Of a stretch of DNA of 64,000 nt, positions 17,351 to 26,958 are shown piece after piece (positions within the stretch are counted from its first letter, which is position 1; each line of letters opens with the position of its first letter). Source of the DNA: an uncultured Roseibium sp. GTDB lineage: Bacteria; Pseudomonadota; Alphaproteobacteria; Rhizobiales; Stappiaceae. The position numbers and the translations under genes were made by a program. The stretch lies in assembly GCF_947499295.1 (NCBI RefSeq), contig NZ_CANMNP010000008.1, forward strand, positions 186,001-250,000. The letters run 5' to 3'. The notes beneath the pieces were generated by a model. It was given only the letters and a program-made list of their open reading frames with translations. It was not told the origin of the DNA and did not search any database.

Positions 17351-18295
17351 ATGCGCGCGCCTGCTGCCGGTCTCCAACCGATGGAGATGAGTTTTCTCGG
17401 CAACACACTTGACCGGCAATCCACGAAACGAGGTGACAAAGCTTATATCGACGGGCTGTTGCAAAGACCGGACACGCAATTTGTCCTGTCGACGGACAAG
17501 ACACTGGTCTTCAGGGGCGATGACATCCAATCGATCGGCCACAGCCTTTCCGAGGCCGTCGCTTTGGGAGCGGAAACCAAGGAGATGGTGTTCCTCGGGT
17601 TAAGGCCTGAAAACGGTCAAGCCGTATTTGCAACCACCGTCCCACATACTGACGATGACCTGTCGGAGCGACCAGGCCTTCAGTCGATCGACTTGAGAAA
17701 TCTCGCGCTGAAAAACCTATTGTCGCCTGAGGACCTTGGTGCCCTTGCACAGGCAAGAGCTCTTATTCACTGGCATCGCACGCACCGCTTTTGTTCCAGC
17801 TGTGGTGAGAAATCAGTCATGGCAGAAGCTGGATACCGTCGCGATTGTCCAACCTGTGGCGCACCGCATTTTCCGCGCACTGACCCTTGCGTGATCATGC
17901 TGATCACCGATGGGGACCGTGCCTTGCTCGGTCGGCCCGCACGGCTTCCGGAAGGGATATATACGACCCTTGCCGGTTTCATGGAGCCTGGCGAATCAAT
18001 CGAACAGGCCGTGCGACGCGAAACGCTCGAAGAATCCGGCATAGTCGTGGGCGATGTTCAGCTGATCTCCAATCAACCCTGGCCGTTTCCGGCAAACCTG
18101 ATGCTTGGATGTATCGGCACCGCAACCACTTTCGAAATCGAAATTGAAGACGATGAGTTGGAAGCATGCAAGTGGTGCAGTCGTGAGGAAGTCCGTCAAA
18201 TGGTTGCCGGCACTCACCCTGAAGAGCACAAGATACCGCCGTCTATTTCGATCGCCTATGAGCTCATCATTGGCTGGCTCGATGGAGTAATCTGA
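17351..18295 (+). CDS. nudC: NAD(+) diphosphatase / RNA NAD-decapping Nudix hydrolase NudC
   Basis: 314 residues. Cleaves NADH, and NAD caps from RNA, to NMN and AMP. The zinc ribbon is visible as CSSCG then CPTCG near residues 150-175; the Nudix box is GFMEPGESIEQAVRRETLEE; and the NudC-specific SNQPWPFP motif follows. The ATG has AAGGAA upstream. Its stop overlaps the start of the next gene (ATGA), so the two are translationally coupled. Confidence 0.95.
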   Translation: MRAPAAGLQPMEMSFLGNTLDRQSTKRGDKAYIDGLLQRPDTQFVLSTDKTLVFRGDDIQSIGHSLSEAVALGAETKEMVFLGLRPENGQAVFATTVPHTDDDLSERPGLQSIDLRNLALKNLLSPEDLGALAQARALIHWHRTHRFCSSCGEKSVMAEAGYRRDCPTCGAPHFPRTDPCVIMLITDGDRALLGRPARLPEGIYTTLAGFMEPGESIEQAVRRETLEESGIVVGDVQLISNQPWPFPANLMLGCIGTATTFEIEIEDDELEACKWCSREEVRQMVAGTHPEEHKIPPSISIAYELIIGWLDGVI

Positions 18296-18873
18296 TGACC
18301 TGGTGCGTTTACCTGACCCATCCTGAAGTGAAAATCGATCCCGACGTCCCCGTTCCCGAATGGGGCCTGTCCGACATCGGCCGTGAACGCGCGGGAAAAG
18401 CGACCTTTTTGCCGTTTGCCAAAGAGATCAAACAGGTGATTTCGAGCGCCGAGGTCAAGGCTGTTGAAACCGCGCAGGTGTTTTCGGGCCGTCTGAATGT
18501 TTTTCACCGTGTATTGCAGTTTCTGCACGAGAACGACCGCAGCGCCACCGGCTTTCTTCCCCCCGAGGAATTTGAAGAGACAGCGGACGCTTTTTTTGCC
18601 AACCCTGCGGTTTCTATCCGCGGTTGGGAAAGGGCGATTGATGCACAGGATCGCATCGTGAACGGCGTTCGCAGCGCGTTGCGACACATCCCTGACGACC
18701 AGCCGGTGCTTTTTACCGGTCACGGAGCTGTCGGGACACTCTTGATGTGCCATTTGATGGCAACTCCAATCTCAAGGCACTTTGACCAGAAACGCGGCGG
18801 TTGCTGGTACCGTTTCGAAAAAGACTGGCTGAGCAGCCAGGAAGGACGGCATTTGGGCTGGACAGAGCTCTAA
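18295..18873 (+). CDS. histidine phosphatase superfamily protein with altered RHG motif
   Basis: 192 residues, starting in an ATGA overlap with nudC. The phosphoglycerate-mutase-like fold is marked by GLSDIGRERA, SSAEVKAVETA and a C-terminal FTGHGAVGTLL motif. The N-terminal catalytic RHG is replaced by THP (CVYLTHPEV): the phosphate-accepting histidine is kept but the arginine is lost. A clade-specific ENDRSATGFLPP stretch follows mid-protein. Activity is therefore uncertain. Coupling to nudC suggests work on a NudC product or another nucleotide. Confidence 0.8.
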   Translation: MTWCVYLTHPEVKIDPDVPVPEWGLSDIGRERAGKATFLPFAKEIKQVISSAEVKAVETAQVFSGRLNVFHRVLQFLHENDRSATGFLPPEEFEETADAFFANPAVSIRGWERAIDAQDRIVNGVRSALRHIPDDQPVLFTGHGAVGTLLMCHLMATPISRHFDQKRGGCWYRFEKDWLSSQEGRHLGWTEL

Positions 18874-18940
18874 AGTCGGTCGGTCCTGGCCCCGGATCGT
18901 GATAGGCTGCAGCGCTGATTTAAGACTGTGGAGCCTGCCT

Positions 18941-20152
18941 GTGATCCGCCCATTGCCCTTTCTACTTGCCGCCATCTTGATTTTCGGCAGTCAATCATTG
19001 CCAGCTTCAGCGGGCAAATACGACAGCCAGTTCCGGCAATTTCTGCAAAGTGAAATTATTCCGGCCGCGCGAAAGGCGGGTGTTTCACAGGCAACACTCG
19101 ACAGGGAGTTGTCCGGTCTTGCTCCGGATACGTCACTTCCGGGTCTGGTTGGCCCTGGTGGCAAGGGCGCGCCTCCGAAAGTCAATTTCCAGGCGGAGTT
19201 CCGAACGCCTTCGCGTTACTTCAGAGACAGCCAGTTCAATTCACTTGTGCCGGGCGGGCGCAGCCTCATGCAGAAACACGCATCCGCACTTCAGCGGATC
19301 GAGGCGCGATATGGCGTTCCCAAGCGCATCATCCTGGCAATCTGGGCACGTGAATCGGGCTATGGTGGAGCTAAAATCCCTCACGATGCCCTGCGGGTTG
19401 TCGCCACGCAGGCTTTCATGGGTCAGCGGCCGGATTTTTTCAAAGGGGAGGTAATCGCCGCGCTCAGGATCTTGCAGAACGGCGACATTTCAAGGCGTGC
19501 GATGAAAAGCTCCTGGGGTGGAGCTATGGGGCAGCCGCAGTTCCTGCCATCGTCTTATCTGAAATATGCCGTCGATTTCGACGGCGACGGTAAGCGCAAT
19601 ATCTGGACATCACAGGTCGACACGATGGCTTCGATCGCGAATTACCTTGCAGAACACGGCTGGGCAAAGGGCCGGGACTGGGGCTATGAGGTTGTCTTGC
19701 CGGAAAACGTCTCCTGTACGCGCGAGGGTCCGGACAACCGGCAAAAAATTTCCGCTTTTGTGCGTGAAGGCGTCAAACGTGTCAGCGGACGGCCATTCCC
19801 GGATCATGAATTGAACAAGCCGGGTAACATCCTGTTGCCCGCAGGCCGGTATGGGCCAGCCTTCATTGCGACCGAAAATTTCTATGTGATCAAGGAATAC
19901 AACGAGAGCGATACCTATGCCCTGTTCGTTGGCCACCTTGCCGACCGCTATGGCAGCAACAAAGCTTTCGCAGGATCATGGAAGCCAATGAAAGAAACCA
20001 CACGCGGCGCAGTTCGAAACCTGCAACAGCGCCTGGAGGGCCTTGGCCACGATGTCGGCGGCGCGGATGGTTTGATCGGTTTCAAGACACGGCGTTCGAT
20101 CGGCAAGGATCAGGAAAAGAACGGTTTTTTTGCCACGTGCTGGGTCGGTTAA
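18941..20152 (+). CDS. MltB-type lytic murein transglycosylase
   Basis: 403 residues from GTG 18941, which has GTGGAG seven bases upstream and gives a clean signal peptide ending PASA; a GTG at 18899 would bury it. The SLT_2 domain is seen: YGVPKRIILAIWARESGYG with the catalytic glutamate in WARES, WGGAMGQPQFLPSSY, and DFDGDGKRNIW. A peptidoglycan-binding domain with RNLQQRLEGLGHDVGGADGLIG closes the protein and ends abruptly in FFATCWVG. It cleaves glycan strands to 1,6-anhydromuramic ends in the periplasm. Confidence 0.9.
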   Translation: MIRPLPFLLAAILIFGSQSLPASAGKYDSQFRQFLQSEIIPAARKAGVSQATLDRELSGLAPDTSLPGLVGPGGKGAPPKVNFQAEFRTPSRYFRDSQFNSLVPGGRSLMQKHASALQRIEARYGVPKRIILAIWARESGYGGAKIPHDALRVVATQAFMGQRPDFFKGEVIAALRILQNGDISRRAMKSSWGGAMGQPQFLPSSYLKYAVDFDGDGKRNIWTSQVDTMASIANYLAEHGWAKGRDWGYEVVLPENVSCTREGPDNRQKISAFVREGVKRVSGRPFPDHELNKPGNILLPAGRYGPAFIATENFYVIKEYNESDTYALFVGHLADRYGSNKAFAGSWKPMKETTRGAVRNLQQRLEGLGHDVGGADGLIGFKTRRSIGKDQEKNGFFATCWVG

Positions 20153-20337
20153 GGGCCTGAAATCCAACCGCCAACAATCAGTTGATGCGGCAAGCCTGAC
20201 TTATCAGGAAGTGACGAGACTTTGCATCGCAAGCTCGGCGCACATAGTGTCGTGAAGGTGAATTATGACTTTTCGCTTTCATTTTTTATTGTTTTACGAT
20301 AATTAATTACCTCCATTACCAGAATGGAGTTTCTCGA

Positions 20338-20952
20338 ATGTTTGGACCAATGTTCCAGCGCGCGATCCTGTCGCCGTGCCTGAAATCCCTGTTTGTTGCT
20401 TTTTTGGTGTTACTGGGTAAGACCGGCCTTGCCCACAGCGCCGACCTTGACGCTTTCAACCCCGCCAAGACCGATCCGGAGCATTTCCTGATTGCGGTTC
20501 AGCATTCGCAAAGGCTGAAAGTCCCGGTGAATGGTGCTCGCATGAAGGTTGTCATGCGAGAGAAATCGACCGGACGCGTTTTGAAACAAAAAGAGATATT
20601 TCTGACAAGAACTTCGCTGCCCGCCAAGTCTGCAGAACAATTTCATCACAACCAGGATGAGACCGTATCGATTTTCCGCATTCCCGAAGTTCAGATCGAC
20701 GAATTGCGATCCCTGCAGGCAAAGTTTCTTTCATTGCCTGAAACGAGGCGGAATGCCATCAGCGGATCGTTGATGATCGACGTCGCCGGTTGCAAGGTAG
20801 ATCCGGAGGACAACGGACAAATGCTGATCTCGACCTACCTGAAGACGTCCGAGCTTCCCCAATTCGTCGTCCTTGCTACAGATTATGACTTGAGAAATGT
20901 GCCTTCCAAACCAGGTGTCCAACAGGACGATCCGATCAAACCCTGTCGCTGA
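20338..20952 (+). CDS. secreted protein of unknown function
   Basis: 204 residues with a signal peptide (about residues 1-35, ending in HSADLDAF after a hydrophobic core). The mature part is a predicted mixed alpha/beta protein. It holds KVVMREKSTGRVLKQKEIFLTR early and a VAGC..KVDP motif with one cysteine, ending in a second cysteine near the C-terminus (KPCR), which could form a disulfide. TGGAG lies nine bases before the ATG. It is convergent with yejF and 185 bases downstream of the transglycosylase in AT-rich DNA. I do not recognise the family. Confidence 0.7.
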   Translation: MFGPMFQRAILSPCLKSLFVAFLVLLGKTGLAHSADLDAFNPAKTDPEHFLIAVQHSQRLKVPVNGARMKVVMREKSTGRVLKQKEIFLTRTSLPAKSAEQFHHNQDETVSIFRIPEVQIDELRSLQAKFLSLPETRRNAISGSLMIDVAGCKVDPEDNGQMLISTYLKTSELPQFVVLATDYDLRNVPSKPGVQQDDPIKPCR

Positions 20953-20975
20953 TCTGGCTGTCTGGCGTTGTTGGT

Positions 20976-22607
20976 TCAAACACCGACAACGCCTTCCGGA
21001 GCTGTTTCCAGGCGGAAGGCTGCAGCCATCAGCGCCTTTGTATAGTCCGTTTGGGGAGCGTCGAAAATCTGCTCTGACGGGCCGGATTCCACGACTTTTC
21101 CCTGACGCATTACGACAACTTCGTTGGCGAGCGCACGCACAACCTTCAAATCGTGAGAAATGAACAGGTAAGCGAGACCGTGTGCCTTTTGCAGGTCCCT
21201 CAGGAGATCGACGACCTGTGCCTGTACACTCATGTCCAATGCAGATGTCGGTTCATCGAGCATCACGAATTTGGGTTCCAGAACCATGGCTCTTGCGATT
21301 GATATCCGTTGCCGCTGGCCACCTGAAAACTCGTGCGGGTAGCGGTGGCGCGTGGACACATCAAGGCCGACTTCTTCCAAGGCATTGGCCACCTTGCGGT
21401 CACGCTCTTCAGGAGAAATGTCCGGGAAGTGAACAAGCAGGCCCTCGCCGACAATGTCGGCAACGGACATGCGCGGGCTCAGGGCACCGAACGGATCCTG
21501 AAACACGATCTGCATGTCCCGCCGGAGGGGCCGCATTTCCTTCCAGGAATTGGTCTGGATCTCGTTGCCATTGAACGCGATGCGGCCGGTGGAAGATATC
21601 ATGCGCAGGATCGCCAGCCCAAGCGTCGTCTTGCCGGATCCACTTTCGCCGACAATCCCGAGTGTCTGTCCTTGACGCACGGTGATGTCGATACCGTCAA
21701 CGGCCTTGATGTGATCGACGGTCTTTCGCAACAGGCCGCGCTTGACAGGAAACCAGACCTTCAGGTTGTCAGCCTGAACCACAATCGGCTTGTCCTTGTC
21801 GGTTGCCGGCGGGTCCCCTTTCGGCTCGGCCGCCAGGAGGTGTTTCGTATAGTCATGTTGTGGCTTGTCGAAAATGTCGGCAACCGGCCCCTGCTCGACG
21901 ATTTTACCATTGGTCATCACGCATACGCGGTCTGCGAACTTTCTCACGATCCCCAGATCATGAGTGATGAAAAGCATGGCCATGCCCTGCTTCTTCTGAA
22001 GGTTCTGCAGGAGTTCCAGGATCTGAGCCTGAACCGTCACATCAAGCGCCGTGGTCGGCTCGTCGGCAATCAAGAGATCCGGCTCGTTGGCGAGCGCCAT
22101 GGCGATCATGACGCGCTGGCGCTGGCCGCCCGATAGCTGATGCGGATAGGATTTCAGGCGTTTTTCCGGCTCCCGGATGCCGACCTGGTTCAACAGCTCA
22201 AGAACACGTTCACGCGCTTTGGTGTCACTCATGCCACGGTGGATCTTCAGGATTTCGGAGACCTGCTTTTCCACCGGATGAAGCGGGTTGAGAGACGTCA
22301 TCGGCTCTTGAAAAATCATCGAGACGCCATTGCCGCGCACTTCGCGAAGTTTTTCCTCATTTGCCTGTAGCAGATCCACACCATTCATCATGATTTTCCC
22401 GGAAGGATGGGATGCGGTCGGATAGGGTAACAGGCGCAAAACCGATTGGGCGGACACGGACTTGCCGGACCCACTCTCACCAACCAGAGCGACAGTCTCA
22501 CCCTTTTTGAGGTCAAACGAGATCCGGTCGACTGCGAGGGTCTGGCGTTTGCCTTGCGTGAAGGCTACGGACAGGTCTTGGACTGAAAGGAGGATTTCTT
22601 TTGTCAT
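20976..22607 (-). CDS. yejF: peptide ABC transporter, fused double ATPase
   Basis: 543 residues with two complete ABC ATPase domains in tandem. Each has Walker A ([16 protein letters not shown]), the [16 protein letters not shown] signature and Walker B ([16 protein letters not shown]). It powers the Yej-type oligopeptide importer; in rhizobia and Brucella YejABEF also gives tolerance to antimicrobial peptides. The ATG at 22607 has AAGGAGG upstream. Last gene of the leftward operon yejA2-yejA1-yejB-yejE-yejF. Confidence 0.93.
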   Translation of the reverse strand: MTKEILLSVQDLSVAFTQGKRQTLAVDRISFDLKKGETVALVGESGSGKSVSAQSVLRLLPYPTASHPSGKIMMNGVDLLQANEEKLREVRGNGVSMIFQEPMTSLNPLHPVEKQVSEILKIHRGMSDTKARERVLELLNQVGIREPEKRLKSYPHQLSGGQRQRVMIAMALANEPDLLIADEPTTALDVTVQAQILELLQNLQKKQGMAMLFITHDLGIVRKFADRVCVMTNGKIVEQGPVADIFDKPQHDYTKHLLAAEPKGDPPATDKDKPIVVQADNLKVWFPVKRGLLRKTVDHIKAVDGIDITVRQGQTLGIVGESGSGKTTLGLAILRMISSTGRIAFNGNEIQTNSWKEMRPLRRDMQIVFQDPFGALSPRMSVADIVGEGLLVHFPDISPEERDRKVANALEEVGLDVSTRHRYPHEFSGGQRQRISIARAMVLEPKFVMLDEPTSALDMSVQAQVVDLLRDLQKAHGLAYLFISHDLKVVRALANEVVVMRQGKVVESGPSEQIFDAPQTDYTKALMAAAFRLETAPEGVVGV

Positions 22608-22620
22608 TGCCGTTTCCTCC

Positions 22621-23880
22621 TTAACCCATGCTCTTGCGCGGATCGAATGCATCGCGCACGGCCTCGCCGATGAAGATCAGAAGGCTGAGCATCAGCGAAA
22701 TCACCACGAAGCCGGTAATGCCGAGCCAGGGGGCCTGAAGATTGTTCTTACCCTGTGCCAACAATTCACCAAGCGAAGCCGACCCGGGCGGTAACCCGAA
22801 TCCCAGAAAATCCAGCGCCGTAAGGGTCGAAATCGAGCCATTGAGAATAAACGGCATGAATGTAAGCGTTGCGACCATCGCATTGGGGAGCAGGTGCCGC
22901 CACATGATGACCGGATTGGACACTCCAAGCGCTCTTGCCGCGGACACGAATTCCAGATTTCGGCCCCGCAGGAATTCGGCCCTGACAACGCCGACCAGCG
23001 CCACCCAGGAGAAAGCGAGCAATATGAAAAAGAGTGTCCAGAATCCCGGAACCAGGAACGAAGACACGATCAGGATCAGGTAAAGGGTCGGAATTGCGGT
23101 CCAGATTTCGATAAAGCGCTGGAAACCGAGATCGACCCAGCCGCCGTAATACCCCTGGACTGCACCGGCGGCGATGCCGATGACGGAAGAAGCGAGCGTC
23201 AGGGCAAGACCGAAGAGGACGGAAATCCGGAAGCCATAGACCATCCGGGCGAGCACATCACGGCCCTGATCATCGGTGCCGAGCCAGTTCCAGTTGCCAA
23301 TGACGCAGTTCGGATCATCCGCTCCCATTGGGTAACGGGCGCACCGCTCTTCCTTGTTCATGGTCCAGGACGGCGGCGCCGGGGCAGGGATCGGAATGTT
23401 GCGGTTCACGGACCGATGATTGTAGCGAACAGGCGGCCAGAGCATCCAGCCATTCGCCGCAATTTCTTCCTGAATGAAGGGATCCCTGTAGTCGGTTACG
23501 GCCAAAAAACCACCGAACTTTTCTTCCGGATAGTCGACGAATACTGGCGCGAGCAGTTCACCCTTGTAGGACACCAGAATGGGGCGTTCGTTGGTTAGAA
23601 ATTCCGCCAGCATCGCCATTGAAAACAGCACCAGGAAAATCCAAAGCGACCAAAAGCCCCTTCGGTTGGCCTTGAAATTCTGAAGACGGCGGCGATTGAT
23701 GGGTGAAATGCGTGAAGCAGTATAGGGAACGAGGTCCGCAGTGTCGTTGTGTTCGGTGACCGGTTCATGATCCGTCTCGACAAAAGCTGCTTCTATCGCC
23801 GGCTCATAGGCTACTGCCTCGCTTCGGGGATCGCCGATATCGAAGCTGCCGCCTGCATCCTTGCTATGATCGGATGGCAT
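22621..23880 (-). CDS. yejE: peptide ABC transporter permease YejE
   Basis: 419 residues. A long polar N-terminus (about 85 residues) precedes the first helix, then comes a periplasmic loop with WLGTDDQGRDVLARM (the DppC-type motif) and five core helices. The permease EAA loop reads AARALGVSNPVIMWRHLLPNA, and the protein ends AVRDAFDPRK. It forms the membrane channel with YejB. Its start is 3 bases from the yejB stop. Confidence 0.93.
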   Translation of the reverse strand: MPSDHSKDAGGSFDIGDPRSEAVAYEPAIEAAFVETDHEPVTEHNDTADLVPYTASRISPINRRRLQNFKANRRGFWSLWIFLVLFSMAMLAEFLTNERPILVSYKGELLAPVFVDYPEEKFGGFLAVTDYRDPFIQEEIAANGWMLWPPVRYNHRSVNRNIPIPAPAPPSWTMNKEERCARYPMGADDPNCVIGNWNWLGTDDQGRDVLARMVYGFRISVLFGLALTLASSVIGIAAGAVQGYYGGWVDLGFQRFIEIWTAIPTLYLILIVSSFLVPGFWTLFFILLAFSWVALVGVVRAEFLRGRNLEFVSAARALGVSNPVIMWRHLLPNAMVATLTFMPFILNGSISTLTALDFLGFGLPPGSASLGELLAQGKNNLQAPWLGITGFVVISLMLSLLIFIGEAVRDAFDPRKSMG

Positions 23881-23883
23881 GGC

Positions 23884-25008
23884 TCAGACCTCCCTGCTTT
23901 CGAAATCGATCCGGGGATCGATCCAGGTGTAGGTGAGATCGGAAACAAGGTTCACCAGAAGACCCATCAGCGAGAAGATATAGAGAGTTGCGAAGACGAC
24001 GGCATAGTCACGGTTGATCACCGATTCAAATCCAAGCAGACCCAAGCCATCGAGCGAGAAAATTGTCTCAATAAGCAACGACCCAGCAAAGAATGAAGAG
24101 ATGAATGCGCCTGGAAAACCGGCGACGACGATCAGCATCGCGTTCCGGAACACATGTCCGTAGAGCACCTGACTTTCATTCAGTCCCTTCGCCTTGGCGG
24201 TGATGACATATTGCTTGCGGATTTCGTCCAGAAACGAATTCTTGGTCAGAAGCGTCGTTGTTGCGAAGGCAGACAACACCATGGCCGTGAGTGGTAACGC
24301 CAAGTGCCAGAAATAGTCCGCAATCCGGGCTGGCCAGGAGAGAGATTTCCAATTGTCCGACACCAACCCTCGCAGCGGGAAGATGTCCCAGAAGGATCCG
24401 CCGGCAAACAGCACGATTAGGAGAACAGCGAAGAGAAACCCCGGGATGGCGTAGGCGACAACCACGACACCGGACGTCCACACGTCGAAGCGAGATCCAT
24501 CACTGACCGCCTTGCGGATGCCGAGCGGGATCGACACAAGGTAGGAGATCAGTGTCATCCAGAGACCGAGAGAAATCGAGACGGGCAGTTTCTCGGCAAT
24601 CAGGTCAATAATTCGAATATCCCTGAAGTAGCTCTCGCCGAAATCGAACCGTGCGTAGTTCCAGAGCATCGTCAGGAACCGCTCAAATGGCGGCTTGTCA
24701 AAGCCGAATTGCGCTTCCAACTCGGCAATGAATTCCGGATCAAGACCTTGAGCGCCGCGATATTTGGAGCTGACCGCGTCAGCCGATGCAGCCCCGCTAC
24801 CACCGGAGGAATCGTTCCCCCCTCCGAGCATATCGCTGCCGCCGCCGCTAATCCGTGAGGTGGCCGAAACATCGGTCCCCTGAAGCTGCGCTATGACACG
24901 CTCAACCGGGCCTCCCGGCGCGAACTGGATTATCACGAAATTTATGGCCATGATTCCGACCAGCGTCGGTATCATGAGCAGCAGTCGGCGAAGAATATAG
25001 GCGCCCAT
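23884..25008 (-). CDS. yejB: peptide ABC transporter permease YejB
   Basis: 374 residues. The N-terminus [25 protein letters not shown] is typical of DppB/YejB. A Gly/Ser/Asp-rich spacer lies near residues 44-82 and precedes GLDPEF; E. coli YejB has a comparable insertion. The EAA loop is [21 protein letters not shown] and the C-terminus ends [14 protein letters not shown]. Second gene group of the operon, after the two binding proteins. Confidence 0.93.
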   Translation of the reverse strand: MGAYILRRLLLMIPTLVGIMAINFVIIQFAPGGPVERVIAQLQGTDVSATSRISGGGSDMLGGGNDSSGGSGAASADAVSSKYRGAQGLDPEFIAELEAQFGFDKPPFERFLTMLWNYARFDFGESYFRDIRIIDLIAEKLPVSISLGLWMTLISYLVSIPLGIRKAVSDGSRFDVWTSGVVVVAYAIPGFLFAVLLIVLFAGGSFWDIFPLRGLVSDNWKSLSWPARIADYFWHLALPLTAMVLSAFATTTLLTKNSFLDEIRKQYVITAKAKGLNESQVLYGHVFRNAMLIVVAGFPGAFISSFFAGSLLIETIFSLDGLGLLGFESVINRDYAVVFATLYIFSLMGLLVNLVSDLTYTWIDPRIDFESREV

Positions 25009-25074
25009 GGATTACGTGCATTCCCTTTATCTTTGGCCTTCTGAAGCGGGCCGGAGGTGTCACTGTCGGAAAGA

Positions 25075-26958
25075 TTACCCGCCTTTGCCGAGTTTTTGCG
25101 CCTTTTCCTGATCTATCCACCAGAGTTCTTCAACCGGGAAGAAATAACGCGGCGTTTCTTCCGGAAAGCCGTAGACATCCCATAGAGAGACATTGTGGAC
25201 ATTCTTGTACCACTGGGGAATCCAGTAAAATCCCGAGCGCAAGACACGGTCCAGAGCACTGGCTGCAGTGTTCATTTCCTCGCGTGTCTGGGCCGCGATT
25301 GCCTTGTCGATCAAGGCATCGACAACAGGACTTGAGATGCCAGCCGTGTTGTAGGTCCCCGGTGTTGCCGCTGCCCTTGATCCCCACAATTCGCGAATGG
25401 TGTCCGAAAGAGTTGGCGCGAGCGAATACCGGCGGCTTGCAATGTCAAAATCATAGTCGTTCAGCCTGGCCTGGTACTGGGCTGGATCGACAATGCGCAA
25501 GTTGGCCTTGATACCGAGCCGCTCCAGGTTCTTCAATAAGGGATTGGTGATCCTCTCGAAGGCTGTCGTGTTGTTGATGAATTCAACTTCAAACGGCTTG
25601 CCGTCCGGCCCGATCAGCTGTGGACCATCGCGCTCATAGCCTGCTTCTTTCAGCAACTGGCTGGCACGGCGCAGCAGCTTTCGGTCAAAACCTGACCCAT
25701 CGCTTACCGGCGGAATTATCGGCTCGCCGAACACTGTTTCCGGCAATTGATCCCGGAAAGGCTCCAGCAGCTCCAATTCAGCTGCCGATGGCATGCCTTC
25801 GGCCTTCATATCCGAATTTTCAAAGAACGACTCTGTGCGCTTGTAAAGCCCGTAAAAGAGGTTCTCGTTAGACCACTCGAAGTCAAAGGCGAACCCCAGA
25901 GCTTCGCGAACTCTCGGATCCTTGAACTTTTGCCGGCGTGTGTTGAAGAACCACCCTTGTGCACCCGATGGACGGCCATCAGGGAAATCACGGCGCACGA
26001 CACGGCCATCCTCGACAGCCGGAAAATTGTATTCCGTCGCCCAATTCTTGGATGAAAACTCTTCGCGATAAAGGACGTCGCCTTTTTTGAACGCCTCGAA
26101 GGCAACTTGCCGCTCGCGGAAGAACTCAAGGCGGATGGTTGAGAAGTTGAGCTGACCTTTGGTGACCGCAAGATCATTTGCCCAGTAGTGTTCAACCTTG
26201 TGATATTCGACATATCGGCCAACCGCATGCCTGCCAACCTTATAGGGACCTGATGACAAAGGCGGGGTCAGCGTCGACTGCTTGAAATCGTAAGCCGTGT
26301 AGTAGCGTTTTGAGAAGATTGGATAGTCGGCGGCCACTGCGAGAGGGAAGCTCCGGGCCTGCGTTCCGTCAAATTGAAACGCAACCTGATACTCACCCAG
26401 CACTTCAGCATCCTTCAGGACGCCAAGCGGCTGGCTCAGCAGAGGATGACCGTCGGCCTTCAGCATCATGATGGAAAATGCAACATCCTCGGCAGTCAGC
26501 TTGGATCCGTCATGGAACCGAGCCTCCGGCCGAAGATTGAACGTGAACGTGTTGCCGTCTTCAGAGACTTCTACAGTTTCGGCCACCAGGCCGTAGACCG
26601 CATCCGGCTCGTCATAGGCACGCACCATGAGCGTGTCGAAACACAGCTCCATACGCGGTGGTGCGTCGCCCTTCAGGATGAAGGAATTGAAGGTGTTGTA
26701 GGTCTGAACATTCTGATTGAAGTACCAGTAGGGTGCTTGAAACGAGAAAGCTCCCCCTTTTGGCGCGTCCGGGTTGACGTATTCGAAATGAGTGAAATCC
26801 GGCCCGTATTTCAGGTCTCCGAAAACCGACAGACCGTGCCGTGGGCCCTTTGGTGCGGCAAGTGCCATTTTAGCGGCAAGAGGTGTCGAGGCCGCGATTA
26901 TTGCCGCTCCAGACAGTTGCAGCATCTGACGGCGCGTGGGAGACAAGCCCTTTTTCAT
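25075..26958 (-). CDS. yejA: peptide-binding protein of the Yej system, Tat signal
   Basis: 627 residues from ATG 26958, whose A is also the last base of the upstream gene's stop (TGATG). The N-terminus has a twin-arginine motif (SPTRRQMLQL) and AASTPLAAKMALAA, so export by Tat is likely. It is an SBP family 5 (DppA/OppA-like) protein: DLKYGPDFTHFEYVNPDAPKGG is the YejA-type start, and SSGPYKVG, WATEYNFPAVEDGRVV and EFINNTTAFERI follow. It binds di- or oligopeptides in the periplasm and hands them to YejBE. Confidence 0.92.
   Translation of the reverse strand: MKKGLSPTRRQMLQLSGAAIIAASTPLAAKMALAAPKGPRHGLSVFGDLKYGPDFTHFEYVNPDAPKGGAFSFQAPYWYFNQNVQTYNTFNSFILKGDAPPRMELCFDTLMVRAYDEPDAVYGLVAETVEVSEDGNTFTFNLRPEARFHDGSKLTAEDVAFSIMMLKADGHPLLSQPLGVLKDAEVLGEYQVAFQFDGTQARSFPLAVAADYPIFSKRYYTAYDFKQSTLTPPLSSGPYKVGRHAVGRYVEYHKVEHYWANDLAVTKGQLNFSTIRLEFFRERQVAFEAFKKGDVLYREEFSSKNWATEYNFPAVEDGRVVRRDFPDGRPSGAQGWFFNTRRQKFKDPRVREALGFAFDFEWSNENLFYGLYKRTESFFENSDMKAEGMPSAAELELLEPFRDQLPETVFGEPIIPPVSDGSGFDRKLLRRASQLLKEAGYERDGPQLIGPDGKPFEVEFINNTTAFERITNPLLKNLERLGIKANLRIVDPAQYQARLNDYDFDIASRRYSLAPTLSDTIRELWGSRAAATPGTYNTAGISSPVVDALIDKAIAAQTREEMNTAASALDRVLRSGFYWIPQWYKNVHNVSLWDVYGFPEETPRYFFPVEELWWIDQEKAQKLGKGG

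Noticed and set aside
20090-20152. Possible frameshift at a T7 run near the end of the transglycosylase
   Set aside because: Neither alternative frame continues a recognisable peptidoglycan-binding domain, so the printed end is accepted.
24763-24879. Gly/Ser-rich insertion in YejB
   Set aside because: E. coli YejB has a similar Gly-rich spacer at the same place, so it is a family trait.
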